The notes under the pieces: generated by a model
The model's input: the letters and a program-made list of their open reading frames with translations, nothing else
Database searches by the model: none
What the model was told of the DNA's origin: nothing
Part shown: one piece after another, positions 62,265 to 64,000 of the stretch
How the letters are laid out: every line of letters begins with the position of its first letter
How positions within the stretch are numbered: position 1 is the stretch's first letter
Position numbers and translations under genes: made by a program
Origin: Elysia chlorotica
Taxonomy: Eukaryota > Mollusca > Gastropoda > Plakobranchidae
Length of the DNA stretch: 64,000 bases
Assembly (NCBI GenBank): GCA_003991915.1
Contig: RQTK01000295.1
Coordinates: 456,195 to 520,194, forward strand
Direction: 5' to 3'

Positions 62265-64000
62265 ACTCATTTTCCGTTTTTGTTTTAACAAATCTTCTGT
62301 ATAAAATTTACCTTTGTTATTTTGTTGTGGTATTTAGTTCACCCTGTTTTAACTTTCTGGCAAGTTAGACTTCTTCTCATTTTTCATTTTCTGTTATATA
62401 TAGCCTCGTTGGCTCTTCCATCAGAAAATCCAGACAATTCTTTTCTCCAGTCATTATGTCTTATAATGATTATGTTTAAAATACAAACGTATCTTTTTAC
62501 CTTTTCTCGTTGTTTAAGAATTACAAGTATTTGTGCTTTTTTTCGGGCCAAATAATTCTGTACAGAAATAGAGGATGACAATCAAGAAAACAGGCAGAGG
62601 ACGGGGTGGAGGAAAGGGTGGAGGAAGTGTGGTGGTCAGGGTGAAATGAGTGTGGACCCGGGTGTATGATCCGCACGCCGACAGGGGGGAGAAAGCTGTC
62701 CGTAATTACAGGCCAAGGGACCAGCCGGACGCACGGACGCAGGCGCTGCTCACCCATTATCGATACCTCTGGCTGCAAACAAAAACCGCAAACGATCAGT
62801 GTCAGCGTCCTGGGAGAAAGATGGAAGCGGTGCAAGAGATGGTGTGGGTGGGGCTGGGACTGGAGGGAGGTTCAGTTATGGCTGCGAAGGGATATGTAGG
62901 GGTAAACGATATCACAATCAAGCTTTGTCTCCCTATTTACAGTTGGGTGGGCTCGCTACACTCTAGAGGGAAAGGGGGTGGGGAAGGAGAAGGTCAATGG
63001 AAATAGGAATGATGGATGTGTGACTTCCGAGCAGGGGCGCTTTGTCTTTCTGGTCGATTCATTGTGACGGCAGGAAGGAAGTAAGTTGGCCGGATTATTG
63101 TTTGCTGTGTGTATGACGGGAGTCGACGTCCACAGTCTTGCTGGGATTGGATTGTCGAGTCAAGGAGGGAAAGTTAAAAGAAACAGAGAAAGCAGAGTGA
63201 AAAATCAAAGAGAATGTGAGGGAGATTGGACAAGAAAATAGTGGGAAAATAAGTGCAGAGGGAAAAGTTTAATACAGAATAAGAATCTAAAATCATATAA
63301 AAATGCGATAGAAGAAGATGCGGAAAGGTTTTGATAGGGATAAAAAAATCTCATAAAAAGTATAGACTTATATTTCGAAAGAAAGCAATAGATAGATATG
63401 GAATTAGAAAAAACACAAATTGCAAATAAACAGATTAAAAATAAAAATCAGACAAAAAGATAATATATATATACATATATTTATTTATTTATTTATTATG
63501 TATTATAGAAATCAATGGAAAAACTAATATTTCTAAAAAATCACTTCTTATTTGTTTCTTGTTTTTGTTTTGTTTTCTTGTTGTTTGGTTGTTTGTTTTA
63601 AGTTTTTGTTTCTATTTGTTTGTATTTGTTTCTTGGTGGTGGGTGGCGATAATGTTTTTTCGTATCATTTATTTTGAGATTCTGCTTTCCCTATCAGTTA
63701 CCTGTGGTTTAGGTGGTAATAATAAATGTTTTAACCAAATTTATGTAGGAAATTAAAATTTCGGGCGTGATATTTTAAATAGATTGTACTCAAAGCAGTT
63801 TGACCATTAAAACAAAATATGTCCTTACATGTCGACAGTTTTTGGATTACTCGAACCTTAGATGAAACCAATTGGCAATGTTATATGAACTTGCTCTGCG
63901 CTTTTTAGTATTTATTAATCTTCTTGCAGGCAGAAAGGAATACGGTGGCCTTTTACAAGTAACAGTAATGCTCTGCTAAGTATTACTTCTCGCTCACTCT
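62265..64000. other. Intergenic with a GC-richer island, no gene recognised
   Basis: 62570-63180 is G-rich and clearly less AT-rich than its surroundings, with overlapping open frames on both strands (62521-62835 minus, 62650-63006 plus) but no domain or clear splice support. It could be a promoter or untranslated first exon of a neighbouring gene. The rest is AT-rich. Confidence 0.4.

Overview
The window looks like nuclear DNA of an invertebrate animal, most likely a mollusc and probably a gastropod. Support comes from intron-rich genes with canonical GT-AG borders, AT-rich introns, long pure di- and trinucleotide microsatellites, and many copies of a tRNA-derived SINE whose tail reads roughly TAGTGTTGATGTTGGACGTTAAA. 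The taxon is an inference and no database was consulted. No bacterial operon, phage or CRISPR content is visible.

Three genes could be assembled by hand from reading frames, splice sites and intron phases. (1) On the minus strand at 832-6672 is a leucine-rich-repeat protein of about 519 residues in six exons. Its 3' end is tandemly duplicated, so a near-identical copy of exon 5 lies at 41-211. (2) On the minus strand at 22425-40927 is a gene of 19 exons and about 1665 residues. It encodes a type I single-pass membrane protein with a signal peptide, a Cys-rich glycosylatable ectodomain of about 280 residues, one transmembrane helix followed by four cysteines, and a cytoplasmic tail of about 1330 residues with a K/E helix, an acidic 10-residue repeat and a conserved-looking C-terminal block. 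Its function is not recognised, and it contains a 9-nt micro-exon. (3) On the plus strand at 48542-56742 is a carbohydrate sulfotransferase (HNK-1/CHST-type, Sulfotransfer_2 family) of about 351 residues in eight exons, with an assembly gap in one intron.

Layout: 1-6.7 kb LRR gene; 6.7-22.3 kb gene-poor with microsatellites and one SINE; 22.3-40.9 kb membrane-protein gene; 40.9-48.5 kb intergenic with a SINE cluster at 43.6-45.5 kb; 48.5-56.7 kb sulfotransferase; 56.7-64 kb gene-poor with local tandem duplications, SINEs and a GC-richer island at 62.6-63.2 kb. The three genes show no operon-like link.

Exon borders were set by reading splice sites and phases. Most internal borders should be right to within a base, but the first two sulfotransferase exons, the start of its sixth exon and the downstream end of the LRR gene are less certain.
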